From Dichomitus squalens LYAD-421 SS1 (lineage: Eukaryota; Basidiomycota; Agaricomycetes; Polyporales; Polyporaceae): a DNA stretch of 64,000 nt. The stretch lies in assembly GCF_000275845.1 (NCBI RefSeq), contig NW_006766884.1, positions 749,739-813,738 of the forward strand, given 5' to 3'. The notes below the pieces were generated by a model. That model was not told the origin of the DNA. It ran no database searches and saw only the letters and a program-made list of their open reading frames with translations. Below, in pieces: positions 24,043 to 35,751 of the stretch (the stretch's first letter is position 1; each line of letters begins with the position of its first letter). The position numbers were made by a program, and so were the translations under genes.

Positions 24043-24875
24043 CGCTGGCAATCTGAGTTGGACAGACGTGGGCGAGGGCGGGAGAGTGTACAGAGACAGA
24101 GGCGGACAAAGGTGAGGGTGGAGTGAGAGTGTGTTGGACGCCTAAGCGAGTGTCGATGGGCGACGCGATGAGATTCCATGGCATCAGCCTCCCTCAGCTG
24201 CCAGGTGCCTTGGCCGGCCGGCGGCGCCCTCAGTTAGCAAGGTTTCTATTCCAGTCGGTGTCTCGCTAGCAACTCGATTCCATCGACAACAACCTTCTTC
24301 CCCGTTCGAACGATCGATTTCACCAGTCGCAGCATGCCAAGGCGAGGGAATGAAGATTCATTATGTACTCAGTACAGCGACGGATCAGAAAATATGGACA
24401 TGAGATCGCGAGACGTGCCACGGCTACATATGGTCATGATCATGGTGGAACTACAGACGACAGCGAAGACAGCGAGCAGGGCAGGGACTGTCCCAGTGCG
24501 AAAACAGTAAAGTACTCCGGTCGTAAGTGGGTGATTAGCGACGGGGCGGAAGGGAAGGGGATCGTAAAGTGAAGTGAGCACGAACGGCGATGGATGATAC
24601 GAGACATTGAGGAGCCGTAATACAGCGCACCTGCGCGCGGGATACACACTAATTGAGTGATAAGACTACGTGGGACGGTACCAGTGAAGCAGCACAAACA
24701 TGCAGAAGCCAACGAGAAAAACACTATGTGCAATAAATGGAAGTAATGCGACGTAGACAGGTATCGAACATGAAGGAGCAGGGATATCGGAAGGGCCGGG
24801 AACATGTATGGAAAGATTCGCAAGCTAGCGAGAAAGGCAACGACAAAAACGGGGAAAGGGGGGCCATAGAGCACC
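24043..24875. other. Intergenic, no gene seen
   Basis: Promoter of the coiled-coil gene and 3' flank of the next minus-strand gene. Frames at 24369-24874 are hydrophobic antisense-type stretches without start or splice support. Confidence 0.45.
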
Positions 24876-26756
24876 CTACGTCACCTCGAGCACAGAGGTC
24901 TCCAAGATCCGGAAGATCGTCTGATCCTTTGACATCTCAGACCAGCCAACGAGTTCGCGCCAGTTCATCGCGTTTGCCTCCTTCTCGCCCGCACCAGAGA
25001 AGAGACCTAGCTCGTCGTCGGTGACGCCGCGGAACATCAGGAACAGTCGCGTGAACACGCAGTTCTCAACGGTAACGGAGATGTCTATCGCGGCGGCGAT
25101 CTTGCTCGGGGGCATGAATCGATAGGCGATGTTGCGATGCGCGGAGAAGGCGGCCAAATTGTTGCTGTGGAGTGATCAAGTCAGACGATGCAAACAGGAG
25201 AAGAAATAGATTCTCTCACTTGATGAAGGTTGTGCGGGCGAAGAGCGACATTCCTAGCTGGTCCAGAACACGCATAAGATGCGGGACGAAGTCGCGGAAG
25301 GACATCGCGAACCCATTTCGGGGCGCGATAAACTCGTGCGGATCGAGCATGCCGGGCTCCGGGCTGGTGTAGGCAAACGAGTCAGGGGATGTCGTAAATT
25401 ACAGGCGCAGATCACTCACATTGCCTCATAGTACAGCGATGTTGCCGTCATTTCGGTCTCGAAGTGCTCGACGGCACCGCCGGGATGCACCCGAAGGAAC
25501 CACTTCACCCTGTTCGGGTTATCCGGCACGGACTCCGCTGGGGGCCAGCTCACACCCATCTTCCAGAGCGGGGAGAAGGATAGGATGACGTCTGCATACT
25601 GCTGCGAGGGCGCAAGGATGCTCAGGTGGCACTTGGCCGTCGCCGGCTTCGCGGCCACGGCGAGCTTGTTGATGACGCGCGAGTCGACGATGAGGTCGGT
25701 CGAGACGTTCTCGGTGTTCTGGATGCGCGTGCCGGAGAACTCCATCTTGTGCACATCCCCGTCGTGCACTATGTCGAGTTTCCCCCAGAAGGAGCCGTCC
25801 ACCGTCGTCCCGTCCTCCATTCTTGCCATGTCCAGCTCGTCAGACGTGATCGTGGTGTCCAGCGCCACGTGCTGTCCCGGCGCGAGCTCTAGGGCGAACG
25901 TGCCGGGCATCTCCAACACAGGCGGCGGTCTGTGGGACTGTGAGCAAATGCATGATCCTTGTCATGGGAAGAAACCTACGGAGGTGGACTGCGAATGGAA
26001 AGCAGGTCAGCACATGTTTGATCATCGAGCGCCACATTACTCACGGAGGCTCATCCGGAGGGGGTGGAGAGTCACAAACAATCTCCACTCGCAATCCTTG
26101 CACTCCTGCGATAGCAATTTGATACGAGTCCTCGCTGGTGAGCTGTGTACGCAGTGAGCGCCTTGACAGTGAGGGGCGGAACGTTGTGGCAGGCGTACAT
26201 AGATATAAGGACCCGATACTAATCGCTAGAAGACGCCAGTACTCAGCAAGTCGCCAATGTTTATGAGGATAGAACACATACCGCTGCATGCAAGGAAGCA
26301 TACTCGATGGGGACTCGCAAATGGAGTGGCATGTCGGGAGGTGGCTTGATCCATTCTCGTGCAAGGCCTTCCAGTTCCTGTGTCGCGAAGGGTATGATTA
26401 CGGCGCAGCGGGCAGGAAGCACTGATCTACAAAACACACCATGATCGAGTTAGGGAGCTGACGAGCTACGGTGAGTGGTACGAATTGGAGGGAGATGTGA
26501 AGCAATGCTCACCATTCGTACTGTCTCCATATCGTCGAAAACGAGCGTGAGCAGACGCTGCCGCGAGAGGGCAAGCTGAGCTTGCCGCTGCTCACGCAGC
26601 TCTGCCTCCTTGTTGCTTTTCGGAGTCTTGAACCTGTTCCAGAAGCCCTGCGAGGTGGGGAGGCTCGCGTTAGAGGTGCTATCGGACCTCTCGCGATTAG
26701 ATCATACCGCCGAATGAGATATGATGGAGCGATACTCACGCGGGAGAGAGCAACAT
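24876..26756 (-). CDS. Unrecognised protein of about 460 aa with proline-rich linker
   Basis: Exons at 26740-26756, 26513-26687, about 26282-26425, 26045-26142, 25980-25988 (9 nt), 25420-25929, 25220-25363 and 24876-25164. The protein has a basic helical N-terminus (AELREQRQAQLALSRQRLL), an IPFATQELEGLAREW segment, a proline run (SPPPPDEPPPPPPPPVLE) created partly by the 9-nt exon, then a large domain (GTFALELAPGQHVALD, SGTRIQNTENVSTDLIVDSR, DVILSFSPLWKMGVSWPP) and a C-terminal domain (NNNLAAFSAHRNIAYRF, ISVTVENCVFTRLFLMFRGV). No signal peptide or clear membrane helix. The junction between the second and third exons is unresolved. I cannot assign a family or function. Confidence 0.65.
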
Positions 26757-27844
26757 CTTGCCAAAGGGGAGGAGGGGGAAAGGGAGAGAGGTATGAAAGG
26801 GAGGTGTATGTGGAAGAGATGACGAGCGGGATTAATATGGACTAGAGGGAGTCAGAGAAGGCGACAAGGATGGGACGGGGGAACACGAGGCGGCGCCAAC
26901 ACGAGGCAGCAAAGATTGAACACAGAATAAAAGACGACGTTTGTAGAAATGATGGTTCAGATTAGTAACAGCGATGGTGATAGATAGTCCGAGGCTGTAG
27001 CTCTTCTCCACCTCGCCCTTGACCCAGCCTGCGCAAAACCGGCGTTGAAGGCTTCAGCGTCGTCGCAGACGTCGAGCTACACAGACAGGGCAAGCGCCTT
27101 GGACGTCCACCGTCTATCGCGATCAGGCGAGCGCTGCTATCGGCAATCCCACGTGTCCCCACTGGTTCCGATTCCCCGAGAACTCGCGGGAAGGTTCTCT
27201 CCTCTACGTAGTTTGAACACTCCATTCGTCCGGTTTGGCGTGTATGAACGACGCACGGCCCATGAAGACCGCGAGCGAGTGCGAAGAAAAGTGAGCGCCT
27301 ACATTCCTACCAATTCAGGACATCATACTGAACGCCTGCCAGCGTTTGGTGCAGCGAAGTGACAGTCAAGGACAATACGGTGCGGGGGCATAGAGGGTCG
27401 AAAGAAGGCACGTCCACTACAAGTTTCTCGTTGTACTGTGGTCGTTGACCGATCACTCTTGACTCGCATCCGGTGCATGGTAAGTACAGTTTGGTGTTTC
27501 TTTTGTTCAACTACTGACGAGAGAGGCAAAATGAATGACACATAGCTTCATCACCGGATCTCTCCCACATAAGGTATCTCAACAACATCTCGATCCTGAT
27601 CCTGGTCTTGATGTTGTACCAATATACGAGCGCCGACGGGGCGCCGCTATCTTCTCTGGACTTAGAACAGAAGTGTCCCCAATTGGGCGTATCCCCGGGC
27701 GGCGATATGGAATAAGTCGCATATATAAGTAGGGGTGACTGTTACCTCGCTTGGCAATCATCCCCCTCACTTCAGCTCCCCTGTAAGTCTCGCAGTACTC
27801 ATATCCTTTTTGGACGCGCTGACAACATGCTAGTAGTCACCACC
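26757..27844. other. Intergenic, divergent promoter region
   Basis: Between two divergent genes. Frames at 26962-27510 are open but unrecognised. It ends in a TATA box (27722) and a probable 5' UTR intron (GTAAGT at 27783 to CTAG at about 27835, with GCTGAC branch) that would remove the upstream ATG at 27827. Confidence 0.5.
27722..27729 (+). promoter_or_regulatory. TATA box of the iminopeptidase-like gene
   Basis: TATATAAG about 120 bp upstream of the chosen start codon; with the proposed leader intron this leaves a short 5' UTR. Confidence 0.55.
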
Positions 27845-28774
27845 ATGGCTCCTGTCACAGAAGGATTCATTCCGTTCAGCTACCAGGGCGAGACGTATCA
27901 GACTTACTACAAGGTCTTCGGCGATCTCGCGAATCGCAGTAACCCTCCCCTCATCGTCTTGCACGGCGGTCCGGGGCTCTCCCATGACTACCTATTGCCT
28001 CTCTCCGACCTTGCCGAGACGGGCATCCCCGTCATCCTCTACGACCAAGTCGGCAATGCGCGTTCCACTCACTTGCCCACCAAACCCCGCGAGTTCTGGA
28101 CCATCGACCTCTTCATCGATGAGCTCGAGAACGTCCTGAACTTCTTCAACGTACACGACGCCTTCCATCTCCTGGGGCATTCGTGGGGTGGAATCGTGGC
28201 GGCGGAGTTCGAGGTCCGCAGACAACCTGCCGGGTTGAAGAGACTCGTCCTCACGAACTCGCTTGCCTCAGCGAGCTTGTGGGGCCAGTCGAACGTGATG
28301 CTCGTCCAGACATTCCCCAAAGAAGTACAGGAGGGACTCTTGGGAGGCATGAAGGACCTCAAGGCGTACCAGTCCGCGCTGAAGGAGTTCCACGCACACT
28401 ACGGATGCACGGTCAAACCTTTCCCTGCGGAGATGGAGTACTCTCTGAATCGGGTCTTCGGGGATGATGGTGACCCTACGGTCGCAAGTGCTGGGTACGT
28501 TTACCTTCATTTGTTTTGCCTTCAACGAAAATGACGGGTATCTAGGATCTTGGACGACTGGACGATCATCGAACGTCTGCACCTTGTACGGGTACCCACG
28601 TTCGTTATCAACGGACGAAAGGATATTGCGCAGGACTTTGTCGTAGCACCGTTCTTCCACCGAATCCCTCAGGTGAAATGGGTCACGTTCGAGCAGTCAA
28701 GCCATACACCGTTTTGGGAGGAACGCGAGCACTACAACAAGGTTGTCGGGGAGTTCTTGAAGTCGGAAATGTGA
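27845..28774 (+). CDS. Proline iminopeptidase / L-amino-acid amidase family (S33 alpha/beta hydrolase)
   Basis: Two exons (27845-28494, 28546-28774) give 292 aa. The oxyanion motif HGGPG, the nucleophile elbow GHSWGG, the acid in NGRKD and the histidine in SSHTPFW make a complete Ser-Asp-His triad. YDQVGNARSTHL is also typical of family S33. Such enzymes release N-terminal proline or hydrolyse amino-acid amides; the exact substrate is not predictable. The start MAPVTEG is preferred to the ATG at 27827 because it has an ACCACCATGG context and the upstream ATG falls in a probable leader intron. No signal peptide, so probably cytosolic. Confidence 0.9.
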
Positions 28775-28993
28775 TCAATTGCATGCAGTAGTTGGAAAGG
28801 GCACAGTTATTTATACACCCGTATTTAATCCTGTTCGAACAATGTATTGACGGAATTTCGCGATGCTCTTCCACCCCTCCAATAGATGTATGGTCGGCTG
28901 AGAGTCTGTTGATGATCTCATAGGAAGGGCGCCTAGTGCACGCGACGTCCGACCCGTTCCGTCACCGTGATTTCTTCTCGTACTCTGTCCACC

Positions 28994-30011
28994 ATGCACC
29001 GCGCTGCCCTCCGCGTCCCCCTTCGACAGGCTATCGCGTCCCAGAGACGAAGCTTCGTCTCCACAGTCCTCCTGACGAAAGCATGGGAGAATGAAACTGT
29101 GGCCGAGCTCAGGAAGGAGGCCAGGAAGCGCGGGCTCTCTTCGTAGGTCGCGCTCTTCTGTCTACACGCGCATGTCCCTGACAATCATCTCCTGCACGAA
29201 GCACCGGAAACAAGGCCAATCTGATTACGCGCCTGCAAGAGGATGAGAAGAAGAAAGCGTTCACGACCGCGCCCACCTCTGTCGCACCTCAGAGCCGCGC
29301 CGCTTCCACCTCTTCTGCCCCTTCCTCAACGCCTGGTACGGAGTCCGCCACTGAGGTTCCTGGTATTCCTTCCACCGCCGAGCCCACGTATCCCAAATTC
29401 AACTTGGACACCAAGCTCCCTGACATCTCTCAGGATGATCCTGAGCCCCCGGTTGCAATTGTGCGCATCTTGACCTGACTTGTCCTTGCGTGCAAGCCCT
29501 CTGACCCGCGCCCACGTGCTAGCCGTTCGTCCCCGACCTCTGGAATTCTTCTAAGCTGAAGCACGAGTCTGCGCCCCCTACAGCCCCGCCGTCGACCGCT
29601 CCTAAGCTTGTCGTCATTGGAGGCGAGGCAACCCACTCCGGTAGCAACGTCTACACCGCCAGCAGCTCCCCTTCACCTGACTCCGTCCTGTCGGTGCCCC
29701 GTCCTCAGCCTAAGTCGAACGTAGGCAAGCTCTTCGCGGACATGGCGGACGACTTGGGGCTCCCGACAACCTTGAAACTGCCTTCTTCCGATCATGCACA
29801 CTTTGACGCAGCGGCGAAGACCGAGACGTCTGGCGGGCAGGAGAAGAGCTACTCCCGCAAACTCGATGGGGAGGAGAAGACGGGCGTGTATGTGTTGCTC
29901 GGTGTCTTCGCCGCGTCTTTGGTTGCAGGAGGCGTGTTCGCGCCTGTGTCGGAGTGGGCCCACAAGGTAGAGGTGAAGACCCAGGAGAAGACGGTGGGCA
30001 AGAAGGCGTAG
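28994..30011 (+). CDS. SAP-domain mitochondrial membrane protein
   Basis: Three exons (28994-29142, 29202-29460, 29523-30011) give 298 aa. The N-terminus is Arg/Ser-rich without acids (MHRAALRVPLRQAIASQRRS), a good mitochondrial presequence. A SAP motif follows at about 33-65 (TVAELRKEARKRGLSSTGNK, then LITRLQ). The middle is disordered, rich in Ser, Pro and Thr. A single transmembrane helix lies near the C-terminus (TGVYVLLGVFAASLVAGGVF), with a short basic tail. Fungal proteins with this layout are annotated as SAP-domain proteins of mitochondria; their role, possibly nucleoid attachment to the inner membrane, is inference. It lies 218 bp upstream of COA8, another mitochondrial gene on the same strand. 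Confidence 0.8.
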
Positions 30012-30228
30012 ATCGCCGTCAACTGCATCTCTGGGACCGGATGGACTCAACATATAGATACTACATACCGCATCGCTATCTACAATGTATCCGATCCCAT
30101 TCTCTAATGACAACCCGTCATGCACTGTACTTCGTCTTGTCCCAGGCTGCGTGCGCCTCGAGCGCGCCAGCTGAAATGCGACCCTTTCCGCACGTGATAG
30201 CAGTTGCACATTCCTCTCGAGGACCGCC

Positions 30229-30797
30229 ATGCTCAGGCTTTCTCGAGCATCCTCATATGTCTCTATAAAGCTCTCGGTTCGGACATTCCATGCGTCGATA
30301 GCCCGCCAGCATCTGGTCGGTCCTCCGGACCCCGTCTCTCACCTCCGCCCTGTCATATACGATGACGTGCCTCCACCTCCCCCGCAAAGCCGGCACCCCT
30401 ACTCGCTCAAGGAGTTCACAGGCGATACGCGGGAGTACCAGTGGAAGATGCAGAGACAGGAGCTCGACGCGTTCAACCACGATTTCTGGAAGGAGGTGCG
30501 TCGTTGCCCGTATTGTCTTTCCGTACAGCTCGCTGAGGTTTGTGTGTGTGTTAAAAGTGCAACACTCGCTTCTACGCCGCCAAGGAAGCAGTCCTGCAGA
30601 GCCTTCCAGAAGGCACCACCCAAGAGCAGCGCGAGGTCGCGCTCTCTGACTTCTATGGCCGGTGGGTCGCGCAGGAGAGCAAGCGGCTGGACGAGTATGG
30701 GGAGGAGTGGAGGCGGCGGAATTGGGCGACGATTCTCTTGGAGGCACGCGTCTACTACGAAAAGCTCGTGTCTCGTATCATGCATCCATTCAGGTGA
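30229..30797 (+). CDS. COA8: Cytochrome c oxidase assembly factor 8 (COA8/APOPT1 family)
   Basis: Two exons (30229-30495, 30558-30797) give 168 aa. The N-terminal 25 residues are a presequence (RLSRASSYVSIKLSVRTFHA). The family core reads LVGPPDPVSHLRPVIYDD, then EYQWKMQRQELDAFNHDFWK, CNTRFYAAKEAVL, LSDFYGRWVAQE and EEWRRRNWATILLEARVYYE, close to the human COA8 pattern GPPD..SNLRP and WYKRNF. COA8 is a matrix protein needed for stable assembly of complex IV. It converges on NUP133 with about 155 bp between stop codons. Confidence 0.9.
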
Positions 30798-30951
30798 ACA
30801 CAGTACCTGCCAGTGCTTCGGCCGATATCCCATTTCTCGGCTGCATTCATCCCCGGGCGTGCCCCAAGCAATACCTGGAGATGCAAGAAACGAGATACAT
30901 TTTGGATAGCACGACAACAAACGTCCAGAAAGCGTAAAATATGCATCAAAT

Positions 30952-33900
30952 TCATGGGCTGTCTGGAAGGCCAAGATCTTGGTTCGCAATCTGCTCGACG
31001 CTTCTGTAGATGTCCATCAAGTCGAGGTCCTGCAACGCCCGGCTGTCCCTCTCGTAGTCACGCTCGATGGCGAGGATCTCCTCCGGAGACATGCTCGGCA
31101 ACCGCAGCTCGATCTCTTCCTGAGGCGGGATGTCTAGTGCCTCCTCCGGTGTGAGCTTGTAGCCTTGTGGGCGGTCCTTTTTGTGCGCGACGGCCTGCAA
31201 CGCGGCGTAAAGCGCTGTACTACGGAGTCGCTCGTTCAGCTCTTGATCCGTTACACCGGCGGTCTGGCGGATCATGTTCCAACTGCGTTACAGGCGTTAA
31301 ACAAAGATGCGCTGCGCTGTGGCGAAGGATGTGCGACATACTCATCATGTAACAAGATCCGTCGCCAGACGTTTCTGAACGCGTTCAGCCTCCGCCCGCT
31401 GGGAATGGTCTGTGACAAAGGGAATAGGCAGATTAGAGTCGAAACTTCAGCGCAATGTACTTGCCGACATACCTCCGCGCGAGCTAAGAGATGTAGCGCA
31501 GTGACATAATCCCCTACGTACTCGTAGTTGTCTTTCAGAGTGAGGACGTCGGCCATATCCTCAACAGACAGTGCTTTGCCTTGCAGCAGCAAGCGAACAA
31601 GGTGCTTGAATACCTGTTATTCATGTTAAATCAGCACACTCATGCGGGTGCAAGATGGGTCTCACGTTATAGAACGCTCGACGATTGCCAAGGTTCATCG
31701 CCTTTTGCTGGGCAATGGTCTCTACCTGCATCTCTAGCGACTGCCGCTGCCGCACGGATGCAAGGGCCTTCTTCAAATCCTCGGTCACCGTCTCGTGTAC
31801 GCTCACAAAATCCAACCCATCATGGAAAGCTATTTCATGGCGAACATATTAGCGTGTTTGACTCGGTTTGGAGGAGGCACACACCATCCAAGACATCCTG
31901 GCTGATGGAAGTCTGGCCTTCGTGCAACTGTGCGAGATGCGAGAGCTTCCCCATGCTGAGCATGAGCTGGGTAGAGTAAGCCCTCATTTCCACATCATGC
32001 GACGATTCTACGCACTTGTTTTGAGGCGATCTCCGGAGCGTGTTCTGCCTCCGACAGCAAGGCCTGGGATGCAAGCGCAAAACGACCACGCCCGAGGTCA
32101 TGCAACCAGGAGATACCAGGATGGGGATGTTCGGCGAAGAATAGATCCATATATTCGATATGGTCTTGCTGTGCGAACAGGGTGCGCAGCTCGCCGTGCT
32201 CGATGTACCAGTGGTAGAGCTCCGTCGTGAACGCCTCCTTGAATTTCTCGATGTATGCTTCTATCCGCGCCGCGTTGGGGTTCTCTTGTGGAGGGTAAAC
32301 CTTGCCCTTGTGGCACAGAGACGCGAGGCTCCGGAAATCGTGGTAGTCTTCCGCCAACTTGAATGCCTCGTTGGCGAATTCGTTCCTTCCTAATCGCCCC
32401 CAGTCAGCTCACGATAGGCCACGAGTAGTGCACTAGACCTACTCAGCGTCTCCAGAACCTCAGGGCGAAGCTGACGGAACTGCTCCTTGAGCTCTGAGCG
32501 TTCCCTCTCCACTCCCGACTGTTCTGCAGCACTGGGGCTGTCCAGCCAATCCAGTCGTTCTTGAACGCATCGGAAGAGAGTCGACGCTAGATCGGACAGC
32601 TGAGATCTTGGTAACCTCTTGGTGCTTGCGGCCTCTGCATCACCAGCTCCCGCCTCTACAAGCTGGGTCGTAAGAAGGAACAGCTCGTTGACGAGGTCAA
32701 TGACGTTTGGCTGGCTCGTCCATGGGTCGATCATGGGTTCGTTGACCCCGATGCCGTACACACCCAAGTTGAACTGCCTGTAGTTATGTGCACATTGAAG
32801 GATCGTCTATTTACAAAGGGATAGTCCTTAGTAGAAATCGGGGTGACAATATATAGACCGTAAGACATACCAGAACGATTTGATTCGCTTGATCAATGAC
32901 CTCAGCGGAGTTCCCGTTCAGGGTCGACGACGCACGATGAACCAGTTCGTCAACATGGGGGAGAAGACTGCCGAGGTCCCGTACACGGAGTCTGAGAAAC
33001 GCGCGGAGGGAATCCTCATGATGACCTTCGCCAATAGAGCTCATGTAGTGATATACAGCATCATAGAGGAGATCACGAGCATGTCCAGACCTTCCCCGCG
33101 GAGCTCAGTACATGTCGCCGTCACTGAAGAGTGCTCGTGAACTGACCTGCGTATCTCGTTATGGCGTTGCCAAAGCTGATGGGCCGCGTAGAGCTTCTCC
33201 GCATCCGTGGCCAGCGTTTGACGACTCCGTTGAGACATCTGCATGTGCGTGAGTGAGGCGCCATTGTACCACTACTGTAGGTAGAACGCACCTTCGTCAA
33301 CGCTGAATTGTCGTTGATGAATTTAATCAGGAAGCTTAGACGTTCCTTACGGCCGGTCATTTGAGAGTTGAGGTCATGGTGGACGCGCACAACCTCGGGA
33401 TCTGAAGTCGACACGTTCAGCATCGAGTGAGTTCACATTCTTAGGATGCGAACGTACCCGATTCGAGAACAGCTTCACTCAGTTGTTCAGCGCCGGTCAT
33501 GAGTGCCTCTTCGTCGATCTCAGGAGGGAAGCTGAAGTGCAAAGGATTCTAGAGTAACTATGAGCAGCGAATTCACCTTGCTCGGGCTGTTCGTCTACTC
33601 ACTTCTGGCAATGAACCGTACAGGATCGCCTTCGTCATGGTCGACTTGATCAAAGTGGCACGACCAGTTCTGCACGGACATCAGTGGAGCAGTCCATACC
33701 GGGCATTCGTGATCAACGTACTCAGGATGGAACCGCGCGACCTCGTCGAGGTCGATCTCTGTTTTCATCATGGTCGCAGCAGTGAGGACCAGCAACGAGC
33801 TCTCTCTCTCGATGACACCGACGCCCAATGTACGATCACTGGTCGATTTAAGCTCTAGTCGATCCATATAGTCGTTCTCTGTTGAGTATCGTAATCGTGT

Positions 33901-35580
33901 GAGTGAGCATCAAGAATCGAGTCTCTTTGTTCCTACCTTGTGAGCATATCGTCACCGCGTCCCCGAACTGTACTGCAACGAGCTTCGCTGGAACAACAGT
34001 CTGCAACCTGGGGTGCATGGGTGCGCCAGAGCTGGATGTCTAGACACGGATCAACAGAAGTCCAAGACGTTGTCCTGCATAACTTACGCTCTGGTATGGG
34101 ACTGCTTGCACTTTCAGAACATGGAAGGCCCCAGGTAGATGCCTGATGGAGAGGATGGCATAGATGCGGCGAGGATGCGCTACTACCTCCATGGAGATGT
34201 CGTCGTCCTGGCCAGCGAAGGAAACGAGCAGAACCATGTCGTTGGTCCTGTGCACAGTAGCATCTAATTAGTAGAATTTCGAAGTTGCCAATGGCCGCAT
34301 AGCACTGACCCCTGCATCTTCAAATCGAGGAGTTCAAGGTCCAGGTCGATATCCTCTGGCGGAGCGTAGGGGAATTGCTTCCGAATCGCTTCCCGTGTCT
34401 GGTCACCAACGTCCTCCTCCATCAACAATTCTTCCCAACCTTCAATAGACATGTTCCATTGTTGCAGCCTAGTATCAACAAGGGTCCATAGTACGCGTCC
34501 AGTGGCACCACGAGCAAGATCACAGACGGCGACCGCATTGATGTTGCCAGGCTGTGGCTGCAGCTCCTGGACAGACCAGAAACCCGGGAGGAGACGGGTC
34601 AAGGACAGGGAAGAAGATGGCCGGCTGAAGACATGGTGGGATAAGTGGTACTTCCCGCCGGACGAGGTTACTAGTAGTCGGAATAGTCGGCCTATAGAGG
34701 TTGAAAGAATGAACGTCAGCGCCTGTATGCAAGGCAAAATATTCAGCATGGCCGGATGCGGAGGATAACTACAGCACTTACGTCCGCGCGGGCGAGACTT
34801 GTCACATTCTCCCCCGTCTGTAACCCCAAAAGCAAGAACGTATAGTTGTCGCCTCCCGCCAGGCCCATTGCGATGCTATCCCAGAATTTCACCTGTCCAA
34901 TGTTCGAACTAATGATGAGTCCTGGTTCGCGTTGTGCGCCGAACGGGACGAGGGCGTGAAATGGCGTGGTCATCGGTGGAGGAGAGACATCGAGCGGACA
35001 ACTGAAGATGTAGCATGTCGGGGTCCCCGTCAAAGCCTGAGTAGCGACGGTCAATTCATGCCTTCTCAAGCAAGCTTTTCAACATACCTGACTATACTTC
35101 CACACGAAACATGTGGTCAAAGAAGCAACTACCGCGAAACCGGTTACGGGATCTACATCCCCTGTATACCCCTCCCTGAAGAAGTCTACAAACAGCTCGG
35201 ACGCCCAGCTCTAAGTGAGAACGAGAGGTTCCCCACGCACCTGCATTGCGAAGGGCCTGCTTAACCTCCAGAGGCAAATGCGCGTAGAACGTTACCGTCA
35301 TCTCCCTCGATTTCGAGAATACGGTTTCCGTCCGCGGTCCCCGCTCATATATCTCGGAACCCTCCTCGTCCACATCCATCCCGGATCCAGAAAACACAGA
35401 GTCATCGTCTCTGACAGGAGCTAGGACACCACCGCGTCGCGCTGGGGTGGACAATCGCGACTGTGGCTGGTTACTTCCGGCGCGGGTTCGCTTGCTCAGA
35501 CCTTGCCGCGGAGGCGAAGGAGACATTCCGATGGACGAGTAGCGCGCCGTGCGTCGCGGGACGGGAGAGAAGGTGGCCAT
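30952..35580 (-). CDS. NUP133: Nucleoporin Nup133
   Basis: A long gene with some 20 short introns, encoding roughly 1,200 aa. Exon 1 (from 35580, MATFSPVPRRTARYSS) is disordered and basic, then the beta-propeller begins: VTFYAHLPLEVKQALRNAG, LFVDFFREGYTGDVDPVTGF and TTCFVWKYS. The helical C-terminal half includes KERLSFLIKFINDNSALTK, SGHARDLLYDAVYHYM (33090-32871), FNLGVYGIGVNEP, RRNEFANEAFKLAEDYHDF, ISWLHDLGRGRFALASQALL, ALSVEDMADVLTLKDN and the last exon 30952-31282. These match Nup133, a Y-complex scaffold subunit of the nuclear pore. The divergent PRCC gene starts 172 bp away. Exon borders in 33402-35100 were not all resolved. Confidence 0.88.
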
Positions 35581-35751
35581 GGTCGGTGTACGCGCGCGCC
35601 ACCGGCGACGACGAGAGAGGATGAGTACAGAGAACAAGAGCGCACCCTGAGCGCGTCACGGTCTGGCTGCGAAACGCGTCCTACTTGTGGCTCGAACCGC
35701 GCCCGGCGAATGCCGTACATCCCTCTCTCGCACTCTCACTACTCCTGTGTC

